DNA from: Mesostigma viride
Taxonomy: Eukaryota > Streptophyta > Mesostigmatophyceae > Mesostigmatales > Mesostigmataceae
NCBI GenBank assembly: GCA_009746045.1
Contig: RPFO01000720.1
Span: 1 to 31,873, forward strand
Direction of reading: 5' to 3'
DNA length: 31,873 nt
Positions within the stretch are counted from its first letter, which is position 1; every line of letters begins with the position of its first letter. The notes beneath the pieces are model-generated. The model was not told the DNA's origin and did not search any database. It was given only the letters and a program-made list of their open reading frames with translations. Both the position numbers and the translations under genes were made by a program. Positions 1 through 9,493 of this stretch are shown here, piece after piece.

Positions 1-127
1 CGGCGGGTTGTCTGTACCTGCAGATCTCCCAGTAGACCTCGTCCATCTCGGGGCAGATCCCGCGCCCATTCGGCCAGATGCGCTCCAGGATGATCCGCAG
101 GGCGATCGGGGGCAATGCCTGGAACAT
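1..127 (-). CDS. Partial F-box-like protein, cut by the window edge
   Basis: A minus-strand frame runs off the left edge. From the ATG at 127 it reads MFQALPPIALRIILERIWPN, a short amphipathic stretch with the Leu-Pro and Ile/Leu spacing of an F-box N-terminus, followed by CPEMDEVYWEICRYRQ. F-box proteins recruit substrates to SCF ubiquitin ligases and are common in giant viruses; the assignment here is inference from about 40 residues. The same frame stays open upstream to 327 through a long polyproline run (201-263 region), and lies directly behind the TAG stop of the neighbouring gene at 328 in the same frame. The true start may therefore lie upstream, or the two could belong to one gene broken by an error in the repeat. 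Confidence 0.4.
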   Translation of the reverse strand, partial: MFQALPPIALRIILERIWPNGRGICPEMDEVYWEICRYRQPA

Positions 128-200
128 CACATCGACCGGGGGCTCGGGAACGGGGTCGCGCGCGGTGTCCTGGACCGTCTCCCACCCGGTGGCAGCGAAA

Positions 201-263
201 GGAGGCGGCGGGGGAGGAGGCGGCGGCGGGGGAGGAGGAGGAGGCGGCGGCGGCGGCGGCGGG
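201..263. repeat. GGC/GGA low-complexity tract
   Basis: An almost pure purine-rich run of GGA, GGC and GGG triplets. On the minus strand it reads as polyproline in the frame leading to the F-box-like fragment; on the plus strand it gives polyglycine. Such a run is prone to length errors and may hide a frame change between the two flanking genes. Confidence 0.85.
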
Positions 264-327
264 TCCCGGCAGAGCCCCCCCTGCGCGCAAGCACCACCGG
301 CGGGGAGAAGGGGACGTCAGCGAGCCA

Positions 328-2037
328 CTACACCAGGACGGACCCCCGCCCGCTCTCATCGCACAACTCCGTCCACAAATCAAACCCAGACCCCTGACAG
401 ATGGCGGACAGCTGGCGCGCGAACCGGACCCCCGTGTACGACATATGACACGACTGCTCGTGCTTATCCATCAGCAGGTGAGCGGATACCACCTGCCTGC
501 GACGGTCGTCGAAGAACGCCCGCATGTCGCCCAGGACGCGCGCGCCCCATCCGTCGTACCCGCTCATGTCCCCCGTCCGGACGGCGTGCATGTCGGCGCG
601 CGCCGTGCGCTCCACCTCGATGAAGCTCGAGTACGGCAGCATCAGCTCGGCCACGTCCTCGGGCCACCTCCCCGCCGGGGCCTTTGCGAACCGCTCGCTC
701 ACCTTCTTGAACAGGGCCTCCACCTCCTGCCCGGTGGCGGGGACGCTCGTCAGGCGCCTGTACGCGTCGAACATCGTGACGAAATGGTCGTGCCAGTAGC
801 ACCGCCGGAACAGGAACAGCGCCGTGATCATGAAGACGAGGCCCGGACGCGAGCCGTACGCGTCGGCGAACACCCACCCCGCCGCCGCCAGGCTGTTCAC
901 GGCCTTGTCCACCTGCCCCGCGCCACCATGTACAGGGCCTGCACAACGGGACGCCGCCCGTGGGTATCCTCGGCCATGTCGGCCCCGTTGTCGACCGGAA
1001 ACAGCATGCGCACGGCGGTCGCGCGCTGCGGCGTGAACCGCCCGCCGCCCTTGCCGCCCTTGCCGCCGTCCCCGCCCGGCTCCGCGCACCACACGAACAG
1101 GTCGATCCCCTCCACGATGGCCTGGCGCTTGGCGGGCTTGTCCCCCGGGCACAGCACCCCCTGGAGCGCGCGGACCACGCGGCAAAACTCCCCCTCGTCG
1201 TTCTCGCGCGCGAGGCCTTGTGCAGGTGATCCATCCATCCCAGCACGATCTCCTTCGTCGCGGCGTCCCGCCGGTGCGCGCCCCCGACCTGCACCGGACG
1301 CGGGGGGCGGGTGGGAGTGGGGGAGTGGATGACGGGCTGGAAGCTCCCCCCGTTCAGGCCCTGGATGTCCGCCACCAACCGCCGGAAACGCTCCCTGAAA
1401 CTCCGCCCCTCGGCCAACACGGCCTGCCCCTCGGGCGAGATCGAGTGGCAGGACATGGGAGGAGGGGCGCCCACCAGCATCACGTTCTTCTTGCTGTCAC
1501 GCCAGGCCCCGATGCCGGCGGACCGCAGGGTGCCGTCGGAGTGGACCTCCACCACGTAGGCCTCCCCGCGGAAGACCATGCGCTCGATGGCTTTCGAAGT
1601 GAGCGAAACCCTGTCGCCGCCCGAATAGCCGGTCGCCACCCGGACCGCCGTCATGTAGCCGCCCATGACCGTCTCGCGCAGGGCGTCCCCCATCGCCGCG
1701 TAGATGACCCCCCGATGTTCCGGCGCCGCCTCCGCCCCGACGCGCGCCTCCACCCCCGCCTTCTTGAGGGCCTGGACCCCCTTCGGCCCCAGCCTGACCA
1801 CGCCCCGCTCGACCCCCATGAAGGGAGACAAGATGTCCGTAAGGGCGTAGGCCATCTCCGACATCATCCACCGGAGCGCCCCCCCCTCCGCGGAATCGAT
1901 GTGGCAGGAGGAGGGGGGGGGATCGGCGACAGCCCCATGCTGCCGGAGTTGTCCACCGTGAACTCCTCCCAGCCCACCTGGCGCATCATGCCATCAGGGT
2001 GCACCTTGACCACGAAAATGCCCCCCTCTTTGATCAT
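328..2037 (-). CDS. Unknown protein of about 570 aa with an internal duplication; three frame breaks
   Basis: Not recognised. The minus-strand reading is continuous if three one-base shifts are allowed, near 1910, 1235 and 920. The first lies in a run of nine C (minus strand) and is supported by an internal repeat: the N-terminal part has VVKVHPDGMMRQVG followed by a Pro-rich stretch and a SCH..S.EG motif across the shift, and about 150 residues later VVEVHSDGTLRSAG is followed by PPPMSCHSISPEG. The C-terminal 190 residues (about 330-900) are in one frame and include WVFADAYGSRPGLVFMITAL, DDRRRQVVSAHLLMDKHEQ and SGFDLWTELCDESG. The first ATG is at 2037, but the frame is open to 2136. No membrane segment or catalytic motif was identified. 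It may be one gene, or two fused by my reading of the shifts. Confidence 0.55.
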
Positions 2038-2240
2038 GCCCGCCACCAGGGGCAAGAGGTGAGCGACGGCAGCATCCGCCAGCCCCTCGACAACGTGGGA
2101 GTCCGTGTCTGCCCGCGGCGAATCTGGAAAGCGAAATCAAGCACGCGAGAAAAGCACGAGACAGGAGAGAAGATCAGGTGGCGCCACGGGCCATCAGCCT
2201 GCATGGCGAACACGAGGGGCGCCATCGAGCCCTGCCCCAC

Positions 2241-2870
2241 AGAACGCGGGGCTCACACGACATCCAGCACCCCACAACGTCCTGCCACGGAGAATGCGGG
2301 CCTCAAACGACATCCAGCAATCGACAACGTCCTGCCACAAGGAATGCGGGCCTCAAACGACATCCAGCAATCGACAACGTCCTGCCACAAGGAATGCGGG
2401 CCTCAAACGACATCCAGCGATCGACAACGTCCTGCCACAAGGAATGCGGGCCTCAAACGACATCCAGCAATCGACAACGTCCTGCCACAAGGAATGCGGG
2501 CCTCAAACGACATCCAGCAATCGACAACGTCCTGCCACAAGGAATGCAGCTCTCATACGGCATCGAATCCCGATTCCCATCTCGCCACGGAGAATGCGGG
2601 CCTCAAACGACATCCAGCGATCGACAACGTCCTGCCACAAGGAATGCAGCTCTCATACGGCATCGAATCCCGATTCCCATCTCGCCACGGAGAATGCTGG
2701 CTTCAAACGACATCCAGCGATCGACAACGTCCTGCCACAAGGAATGCAGCTCTCATACGGCATCGAATCCCGATTCCCATCTCGCCACGGAGAATGCGGC
2801 CCTCATGCGACATCCAGCAATCGAGAGCATCCTGCCACGAAGAACGCCCCCCCTCACACGCTGTCACGGG
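2241..2870. repeat. Minisatellite: twelve 50-bp units plus a partial one, two alternating unit types
   Basis: Units start every 50 bases from 2241 (2241, 2291, 2341 and so on) to 2840, followed by a decayed partial unit. Type A begins GGAATGCGGGCCTCAAACGA; type B begins GGAATGCAGCTCTCATACGG. The order is a diverged A, five A, then B A B A B and a final hybrid. The unit is not a multiple of three, so each forward frame cycles through all phases of the repeat; none meets a stop, giving three overlapping repeat-only frames. I treat the array as non-coding. Confidence 0.95.
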
Positions 2871-3393
2871 GTTTGCCGACGAGAACACGCACCCATGAAT
2901 GTAGCAAGACTTGACGGCCCAGCAGGCGATCTGTGAGGACAAGTGGGAAAGCGAGTGGCAGAGCGGTCAGACGGCCTGGTGTACTGCGATCTTGGAGCGG
3001 TCAGGCGGCCTGGAGGCCCGCGGGGTATCGCCCCTGTTTATGCACATCCGCCCCTTTCCGTAACCGCCTCTCGGACCCAGCGGGATCGTGCCGTGTGACG
3101 TCAGTCCACCAGGCGAAGGACCCCGCCAGCTTGTCCCGACCCGAGCCCGCGAGAAAACGCCTCCGTCAGCTTATCCGACCGAACCCGCGAGAGAACAGCG
3201 CGGAAGGCGGGAAACGCCCCCAGCCACGTGGGAGCGCCACACAGAGCGCGCGCCGGGCCTTGCCGCGAGGGATGCATGATATAGGCGACCTGCCACGTGG
3301 GGCGCCGGGGAGAGCGAGAGAAGAGTCGAGTCCATTACAATTTGGGCAGACCGTCGACAGACCTCGGCATTCACGCAAACGACGCACGCAGCC
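2871..3393. other. GC-rich intergenic region with short decayed direct repeats
   Basis: No convincing gene. It contains two copies of a segment of about 33 bp (3128-3160 and 3167-3199, both with CCCGCGAGA) and a shorter pair (about 2960-2980 and 2995-3013, both GAGCGGTCAG followed by a GGCCTGG core). CACGTG occurs twice (near 3224 and 3294). The last 50 bases before 3394 are the presumed promoter of the zinc protein, but no clear motif is visible. Confidence 0.6.
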
Positions 3394-4146
3394 ATGGATT
3401 CCGCTAAGATAAGGGAGGAATTCATGATGATGAAGCAGGACATGAAAATGGACACGCCGGTACGATGCGGCCGGTGCCGGGAGAGCAAGAATCCCAACCA
3501 TTTCCTGGGTGGCAGGTACGCGCAGTGCGTGCAGTGCCGCGGGTTGTCGAAAGGACTCCTCTGCACCTCGGAACACGTCACGGCCGCCTCGACGCCGCGA
3601 GCTATCACCGTGCACAACCTGGCCCTCGCCAAGGAGGCGGCCATCCGGCTCTACGTATCAACCAGGAGGAATTCGGGGCCGGCGGCCAACACGCGCAACG
3701 CCATGGAGATCGTCCCCGAATTCTCCTACGAACCGCTGTTGCCGGGACATATCGAAATGTCGCCGTGGCTGCCATACAGGGTCGATCCCTTCTGGTCGCC
3801 CCCTTATTCTGCCTCTTTTCGCGAGGAAATTGATGCCAGCCTCGATAACATGCATCGTTGCCGGGGGAGCCTTGCCCCGCGCATGGTGGGGAAGTGCGCG
3901 TGCTGCCACGGGGTCTGCTGGGACGCCTACGAGCCCGTGACGGAAGGCGACCACACCCACGCACCCTCGATATGCGCCATGTGCATGGCCGTCGCGCTCG
4001 ACGACGCCGACCCCGCAGAGGACCTCAAGTGCCCCATCTGCCTGGCGGAGCGCAGGGAGATGTGCCAGAGCCCCGCGCTGGTGTTCCCCTTCTTCCGCTA
4101 CAACAAGGAGCGCTCCCTCATCGGCCGATGGAACGACCTCTACTAG
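3394..4146 (+). CDS. Cys-rich zinc-binding protein, 250 aa
   Basis: An intact plus-strand frame from ATG 3394. The N-terminus has a CxxC...CxxC zinc motif (CGRCRESKNPNHF then CVQCRG, residues about 26-50), of the kind that often precedes nuclease or DNA-binding domains in giant-virus proteins. The C-terminal half has a second cluster: CACCHGVCWDAYEP, an HTHAPSICAMC segment, and CPICLAERREMC, resembling a RING or treble-clef fold. No HNH catalytic signature (Asn and CN..K pair) is visible, so it is called only zinc-binding; a ubiquitin-ligase role is possible because of the CPIC motif. It is GC-rich like its neighbours. Three AATAAA hexamers follow the stop codon. Confidence 0.75.
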   Translation: MDSAKIREEFMMMKQDMKMDTPVRCGRCRESKNPNHFLGGRYAQCVQCRGLSKGLLCTSEHVTAASTPRAITVHNLALAKEAAIRLYVSTRRNSGPAANTRNAMEIVPEFSYEPLLPGHIEMSPWLPYRVDPFWSPPYSASFREEIDASLDNMHRCRGSLAPRMVGKCACCHGVCWDAYEPVTEGDHTHAPSICAMCMAVALDDADPAEDLKCPICLAERREMCQSPALVFPFFRYNKERSLIGRWNDLY

Positions 4147-4203
4147 CTCACCCTGTTGTATGCATGTCGGTTGATGCAACCGGATGCAGTAATGGATGTT
4201 GGC

Positions 4204-4255
4204 AATAAAGGGTGATGATAACTGGCAATAAAGTGTTATTATAATGTGCAATAAA
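4204..4255 (+). terminator. Three AATAAA polyadenylation-type hexamers in a short repeat
   Basis: AATAAA occurs at 4204-4209, 4227-4232 and 4250-4255, each inside a repeated GCAATAAAG core and exactly 23 bases apart. The group lies 60-110 bases after the stop of the zinc protein, where a 3' end is expected. A role in mRNA 3'-end formation is inferred from position and motif. The rest of 4256-4438 shows nothing else. Confidence 0.5.
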
Positions 4256-4438
4256 GTGTGATCCAATCCAATTTCATTTTCCATTTGCATGCACCACCGC
4301 GGTTACCCGCCCTCTTTTTGTTTCTCCCCCACGCGTATATACACACTCGATCCCCCGAGCGCGCGTTAGCCTGCCAGGGAGGGGACGCTGCCAACGGATG
4401 CCCTCCCGGACAGTGCCACCGCCTCTCATACTGAAAAT

Positions 4439-5481
4439 TCACGACCGCACCCTCTTCTGCGCCCCCCCGCCGCGCCATGCGAACCGCTCCTGGTTCAGCG
4501 GGCGAGTCAGAGCCAGGTCATCCTTCATCTGCTGGCGGTGGGCCGCCACCGTCTCCGGGGCCGTCGCACCCCGCGCCGGCACCACGAACGGGGCCATGTC
4601 CCGTCCGACAGCGAGTCCGATGTCGTGCAGGTCCGCCCTCTGACCGGCCTCCTTGGCGCGCAACATGACCTTCCTCATGAAAAAGGAAGCGTTCGCCAGC
4701 TGCTCTTCGTTCATCAGGTCTCGGGCGCTGCCCGTCTTCACGTGGTTCAGCTCCCTCAACGAGGCCGCGGTCACGCCGGTGGCAGCCTCAGCCACCTTGT
4801 CCCCCAGGAAGGCCATCACGCCCCCCACGCGCTCCTTGGGGACGACCGAGCTCACCAGGTCGCCAAGTTGGTGCTGCAGGTCCTTGCACCCCACGCGCAT
4901 GGCGGGCTCCAGCGTGCGCACCGGGGGGCGTAATCAGGCACCTTGCGCCCGTTGGCCAGCTCCGTGCGGATCGCCACCGTCGTGGTCGTGCCGTGCGTCC
5001 TGTCATGGGCGTCGCGCACCACCTGCATCATCGTGATGTCACCCGCCATGATACGGTTCACCCAGCTCGTTGCCAGCACAGCAAAGTCGGGGCTGATCCA
5101 CATGGCCAGCTGCCCCACCAGTTCGGGGTGTACCCAAACACCGCGCTCGTCGACGGGCCCGGTCTTTGTGGTACTCGTGACCTCGCCAGTATAGAACGCA
5201 GATATGTGTTCTACCTCCCGGTGCCTCTGCAAGGCTGCGATGAAGGCCTTTGAACCATCGAGGCGAAACCAGCTTTCGAACCGTTTCTGCCCATTAGAAG
5301 CTGCAAGCGTGAGGTCCTGTGCATGGATCATCCTGTCACTTTTTCTCACTTTTATCTCCTTTGTCGGATCTACCTGGAAAGACGATGAAGGCTTCAAAGT
5401 GAATATCCACATACGGTCGGTCTCTTTTGCCAAGTTGAAAAGTGCATGCGTAAAGAGGGTCGAGCTGCTCATGAGAGCCAT
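4439..5481 (-). CDS. KilA-N domain protein; one frame break
   Basis: The ATG is at 5481. Residues about 65-140 match the KilA-N domain, a DNA-binding fold of phages and large DNA viruses: WFRLDGSKAFIAALQRH, then GVWVHPELVGQLAMWISPDF and a following ATSWVNRIMAGD helix. The frame is lost at about 4920-4930 in a run of six C (minus strand). It continues with VRTLEPAMRVGCKDLQHQLG, and ends at 4439 after a helical, charged C-terminal region (residues with ASFFMRKVMLRAKEAG). Total is about 345 aa. The C-terminal region may be a coiled coil for oligomerisation. KilA-N proteins are usually multicopy accessory genes with unknown targets, and a decayed second copy lies next door. The region upstream (5482-5588) is AT-rich and probably holds the promoter. 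Confidence 0.75.
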
Positions 5482-5588
5482 CCTTTATTCGTGTATGAAT
5501 CCATAATAAATAGGATGTTTTAAACGCATTCCTTGCCCATTATGCACCAAGGGTAGATCCCATTTCAGGGCACGGCGATCGTGGCCAA

Positions 5589-5960
5589 TCAAGCGGCCAG
5601 TCTTGCGCGGCCCTCGCGATTGAAACACCTGTTCGCGCCCATCAGGCGTTTATTGGGCCCGGCAAACTCCAGGCCCCTGTACTCCCTTGCCTCCTCGTAG
5701 TACCCCAGCACGCCCAAACCGGGCCCGAGCTTCTCCAGTACTGTATCCTCCTCGCCCCTGACCATGGAAACGGAAGTGATCACAAAACACGGAAATATTG
5801 GCCAGCTCCAGAAATATGGGCTGATCCACATCCCTAGGGGGTGGCTTGGTGTGGATCCAGATGCCGCGTCCTCGTTGGGGACGGTTTTCACCGCGTCAAA
5901 AACGTTTGCGGAGGTGCCTTCACATATGATGTGACCCTGTGGAGGATGAAATATTTTCGC
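5589..5960 (-). pseudogene. Decayed KilA-N gene remnant
   Basis: Minus-strand pieces in different frames recall the neighbouring KilA-N gene in order: a KTVPNED segment, GIWIH in one frame, then GMWISPYF in another (compare GVWVHPEL and AMWISPDF in the intact copy). A C-terminal stretch, EEAREYRGLEFAGPNKRLMG, ends at the stop at 5589. The domain is shortened between the WIH and WISP motifs and no intact start remains. The 5' side is cut off by the start of the duplicated acidic/basic gene at about 5977. It is probably the leftover of a duplication overrun by later insertions. Confidence 0.55.
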
Positions 5961-5980
5961 AGCCGGGTGTACTCGAGGAC

Positions 5981-6990
5981 ATGGCGCGGCGGAGAGCGAC
6001 CCGAAGACACAGGGTGCGGGCGGACGACCCGGGGACGACGACGGCCTGGGGGACCTGGACCTGGACGAGCTGGCCCGCTTCGAGGAGGCCGAGCCCGGTG
6101 ACCCGCTTACCATGGCCGAGATGCCCACCTTAGAGGACCTCGACGACCCCCAGGACCTCGACGAGGCGGGACCAGGACCAGACGACTTTTTCGACCTGGA
6201 CGCGTACGAGAAGGAGCGATCCGCCCAGGCGGGTGACGAGGAGGGGGCGGGCGGCAACAGGCGCAGAGGCAGGAAACACAAAGAGAAGCCAGCAATCGCA
6301 AAGCCCGGGAAAGATACGCTGAACTGAAAAAGAGAAAGGATCCCGACGACATCGCGCGATCGGAAGCCAAAAATCGCAAAGCCCGGGAAAGATATGCTGA
6401 ACTGAGAAAGAGCAAGGACCCCGACGACACTGCATGGGTAGAAAAAGTCCGGGCTAGGGGTAGACAATGGCTTGAAAAGAACGCCAAGGAAGGGCAGGAG
6501 ACGAATCGCGAAGTCAAAAATCGCAAATTGAGGGATTCACGCGCCAAACTGAGAAAGAGCCAAGACCCAGCCGCCGTCGAATGGGCGGAAAAAGAACGGG
6601 CCTTGAAGAAGGAAAGGGAGAAACGACGCACCGAACTATTAAAGAGCCAAGACCCAGCTGCCACCGTCGCATGGGCGGAAAAACGACGGGCCAGTAAGCT
6701 AGAATCCCAGCGTCTCCGACGGATGGCGAAGAGATCCGCCGCCACGGAAAGCGGTCCCTCTCGACGACAAAGCCCTCCTCCTCCCCAGCCGGAACTGCCA
6801 CAACAGATACCCGCCGACCCCAGGTGGCTCGTCCCCCACCCGCCAGCGAGCAGGAGAGGCGCCACCGGGACAAAGGCAAGGCGGGGGCGGACCCGGAAGC
6901 GGCCTACCGATGGTGGATGGACAACTACGGCCCGCCACCGCCCCGCCACCGGACCCCGGCCACCCCACCGCCGCCAGGCGGGTCAGGAGG
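5981..6990 (+). pseudogene. First copy of a tandem duplicated acidic/basic coiled-coil gene, frame broken
   Basis: This segment is a direct repeat of 7029-8045, offset by about 1048 bases. It starts ATG GCG CGG (MARRRATRRHRVRADDPG) like copy 2. Relative to copy 2 it lacks single bases in a G run near 6030, a G run near 6245, a C run near 6835, and one base near 6943, so the reading changes frame four times. Pieces include the acidic block (MAEMPTLEDLDDPQDLDEAG), repeats with ELRKSKDPDDTAW, and a Pro-rich tail. The last bases of the copy read into copy 2. Either it is a true pseudogene or these are homopolymer length errors; copy 2 shows what the intact reading would be. Confidence 0.7.
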
Positions 6991-7016
6991 GCGCGAGCCC
7001 GATAAATTTCTCAGAC

Positions 7017-8078
7017 ATGTATCAAAACATGGCGCGGCGGAGAGCGACCCGAAGACACAGGGTGCGGGCGGACGATCCGGGGGACGACGACGGCCTGGGG
7101 GACCTGGACATGGACGAGCTGGCCCGCTTCGAGGAGGCCGAGCCCGGTGACCCGCTTAACATGGCCGAGATGCCCACCTTAGAGGACCTCGACGACCCCC
7201 AGGACCTCGACGAGGCGGGACCAGGACCAGACGACTTTTTCGACCTGGACGCGTACGAGAAGGAGCGATCCGCCCAGGCGGGTGACGAGGAGGGGGGCGG
7301 GCGGCAACAGGCGCAGAGGCAGGAAACACAAAGAGAAGCCAACAATCGCAAATGGAGGGAACTACGCGCCGCACGATGGAAGAGCCAAGACCCAGACGAC
7401 ATCGCATGGGTGGCAAAAGAACGGGCCAGGTATAAGGAAAGGAGTAAACGACTCTCCGAACTGAGAAAGAGCAAGGACCCCGACGACATTGCACGGGCCG
7501 AAAAATCCCGGGCCTACAATAGACAATGGTTTGAAAAAACCGCCAAGGAAGGGCAGGAGACGAATCGCGAAGTCCAAAATCGCAAATGGAGGGAACTACG
7601 CGCCAAACGATGGAAGAGCCAAGACCCAGACGACATCGCATGGGTGGCAAAAGAACGGGCAAAATTTAAGGAAGTGGATAAACGACGCGCCGAACTGAGA
7701 AAGAGCAAGGACCCAGCCGCCGTCGAATGGGCGGAAAAGGACCGGGCCAGGAAAGTAGAATCTCGCCGACGGATGGCGAAGAGATCCGCCGCCACGGAAA
7801 GCGGTCCCTCTCGACGACAAAGACCCCCTCCTCCCCAGCCGGAACCGCCACAACAACAACAGATACCCGCCGACCCCAGGTGGCTCGTCCCCCCACCCGC
7901 CAGCGAGCAGGAGAGGCGCCACCGGGACAAAGGCAAGGCGGGGGCGGACCCGGAAGCGGCCTACCGATGGTGGATGGACAACTACGGCCCGCCACCGCCC
8001 TCGCCACCGGACCCCGGCCACCCCACCGCCGCCAGGCGGGTCAGGAGGCCACAGAGTGCCGTGCGGAGGCGGCGCTGA
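7017..8078 (+). CDS. Acidic/basic repeat protein, intact second copy, 353 aa
   Basis: Not recognised as a known family. ATG 7017 begins MYQNMARRRATRRHRV; ATG 7029 is the alternative and matches the start of copy 1. The order of regions is: a short basic head; a very acidic block of about 60 residues (DDDGLGDLDMDELARFEEAE, later DDFFDLDAYEKE); then charged helical repeats of about 30 residues with the recurring pattern W/Y-x-ELR-x-x-KSxDPDDIAWxxKERA; a basic segment RRRMAKRSAATESGP; and a Pro-rich tail with a YRWWMDNYGPPPP motif. This layout suggests an elongated coiled-coil protein, perhaps nucleic-acid binding, but that is inference. The frame is also open upstream into copy 1. Confidence 0.65.
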   Translation: MYQNMARRRATRRHRVRADDPGDDDGLGDLDMDELARFEEAEPGDPLNMAEMPTLEDLDDPQDLDEAGPGPDDFFDLDAYEKERSAQAGDEEGGGRQQAQRQETQREANNRKWRELRAARWKSQDPDDIAWVAKERARYKERSKRLSELRKSKDPDDIARAEKSRAYNRQWFEKTAKEGQETNREVQNRKWRELRAKRWKSQDPDDIAWVAKERAKFKEVDKRRAELRKSKDPAAVEWAEKDRARKVESRRRMAKRSAATESGPSRRQRPPPPQPEPPQQQQIPADPRWLVPPPASEQERRHRDKGKAGADPEAAYRWWMDNYGPPPPSPPDPGHPTAARRVRRPQSAVRRRR

Positions 8079-8120
8079 ATACCGTGCATTTGCGCTCACT
8101 GTATTGCATCCATCGAGGTT

Positions 8121-9238
8121 TTATTCATCATTATTATTATTACGCGTCGTTCCTAGCGCCCTCCGGGCCACCCCCGTCACCCACACCGTGCGCTTCTCCT
8201 CCTCCCCGCTGCCCATGCGCACGTTTCCTGTCACGGCGACCCCGTGGGGGGCCAGCAGGGCGGCCAGGTCCGCGTTGGGCACTCGCCGCGTCATGCGGCT
8301 GCCGTTCTGGAGGTACTCCACGAAGAACAGGCGGCGGAACTCCGCCAGCGGCAGGCGCCCGCCGCGTTCCAGGACCACCAGGTCGCTGTGCTGCAGGAAC
8401 AGCCGCAGGTACGTGTCCAGCGCCGCCGCCTCGCGCTCCTTGCCCTCCTCCTCGCGCCCGCCCCGCGCCTCGCCCGACCCCTGCAGGTCGTGCTCCTCCT
8501 CCTCCGCCGACCGCCACTTCAGCCGCGCCGTCAGCGCGTCGCCCGCCTGGTTGTCGCGCAGGCGCCAGCGCGAGGACGAACCCTGCTTGCGGCTGAACGC
8601 CGCCGTGAGCCGCTCGCGGATCTCGCGGACGCGCTCGTTCATCCACGCGGGGGGTGCGCCGCCCACCTTCGCCATGTGCGCGCGGATCTCTCGCAGGCCC
8701 TTCAGGTCCGCCATCTCGCCCTCGGGGTAGCCGTGGCACTCCTCCAGGAACGACTCCTCCTCCTCCGTGATCTCCGCGAACAGCCCGTGCTCGCCCGCGT
8801 ACGTGCTCACCCACCTGCGCATCTCCTCGCGCCTCTTGCCCGCCTCGCGGGCAGCCAGGAAACGCTCCCCGTTGAACCAAGGGGGGAACGGCTTCACCTC
8901 CCCGTCCGAGGGCACGGGAGCCGGATGGACCAGCGACACGTTCTGCGCCCAGTACCACCCCCGCTCTCGCCCCCAGCGACCCCCGCCACGTGCATCAGCA
9001 CGCCCCCCTTGCCCGCCAGCACGCCGGACCACAGGGCCAGGTCGTCCGCCACCGGGCAGGGGCCCGCCAGACGGGACGCGGCGTACGGGGGCAGACCCTT
9101 CGCCGCAAGGAACGCGTTGAAGGCGTCCGCCAGCTTGCCCGCCGCCGGCCACTCCTGGATGTGCGACGACGGCTGCACGCACGCGCCCACGAACTCGCAC
9201 ATCAGACGCGCCTCGGACAACCAACCCGGATGCATCAT
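8121..9238 (-). CDS. Unknown protein of about 370 aa; one frame break
   Basis: The ATG is at 9238 (MMHPGWLSEARLMCEFVGAC). The first frame runs to about 8985 (GKGGVLMHVAGVAGG), where a one-base change in a G-rich run is needed to continue with RGWYWAQNVSLVHPAPVPSD. The rest, to the stop at 8121, is in one frame. It is helical and charged, with RREEMRRWVSTYAGEHGLF, ITEEEESFLEECHGYPEGE and a C-terminal domain (TYLRLFLQHSDLVVLE, then LPLAEFRRLFFVEYL and LAALLAPHGVAVTGNVRMG). That last part has the look of the small helical or winged-helix domain found at the C-terminus of some viral replication proteins, but the similarity is too weak to name. Its 3' end faces the stop of the acidic/basic gene 42 bases away. 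Confidence 0.6.
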
Positions 9239-9388
9239 GGCGCGACACTCATATGCCGAACCACGAGATTATTTTAGCGCGACCATAAACGCACGCACAC
9301 CGACAGCGGACTTGCCGACGTACTCACACACTCGCACACTCGTACTCTCGATCACGGACTCGCGCGCGGGGGGAACAGGGAAACAGAC

Positions 9389-9456
9389 AAGCACTCGGCG
9401 CGGAACGGGGGGGACACGCTGCGGGGGCCCCAAGCACTCGGCGCGGAACGGGGGGG
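9389..9456. repeat. Two direct repeats of about 24 bp
   Basis: AAGCACTCGGCGCGGAACGG followed by a G run occurs at 9389 and again at 9432, 43 bases apart. It lies in the gene-free interval 9239-9558, between the unknown minus-strand gene and the long palindrome; apart from this pair and the imperfect hairpin at 9494-9573, nothing else is seen there. Confidence 0.8.
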
Positions 9457-9493
9457 CAACGCAGGGGGGAACAGGGGGAAAAGAGGGGGTCAC

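Noticed and set aside
78-1332. Long plus-strand frames rich in Gly, Arg and Pro near the left edge
   Set aside because: They are antisense to the minus-strand gene at 328-2037 and reflect high GC content with few stop codons; their composition is not protein-like.
2105-2936. Three overlapping frames of 250-300 aa across the 50-bp minisatellite
   Set aside because: The unit length is not a multiple of three, so all frames translate the same DNA in rotating phase; none has a plausible start or a non-repeat domain.
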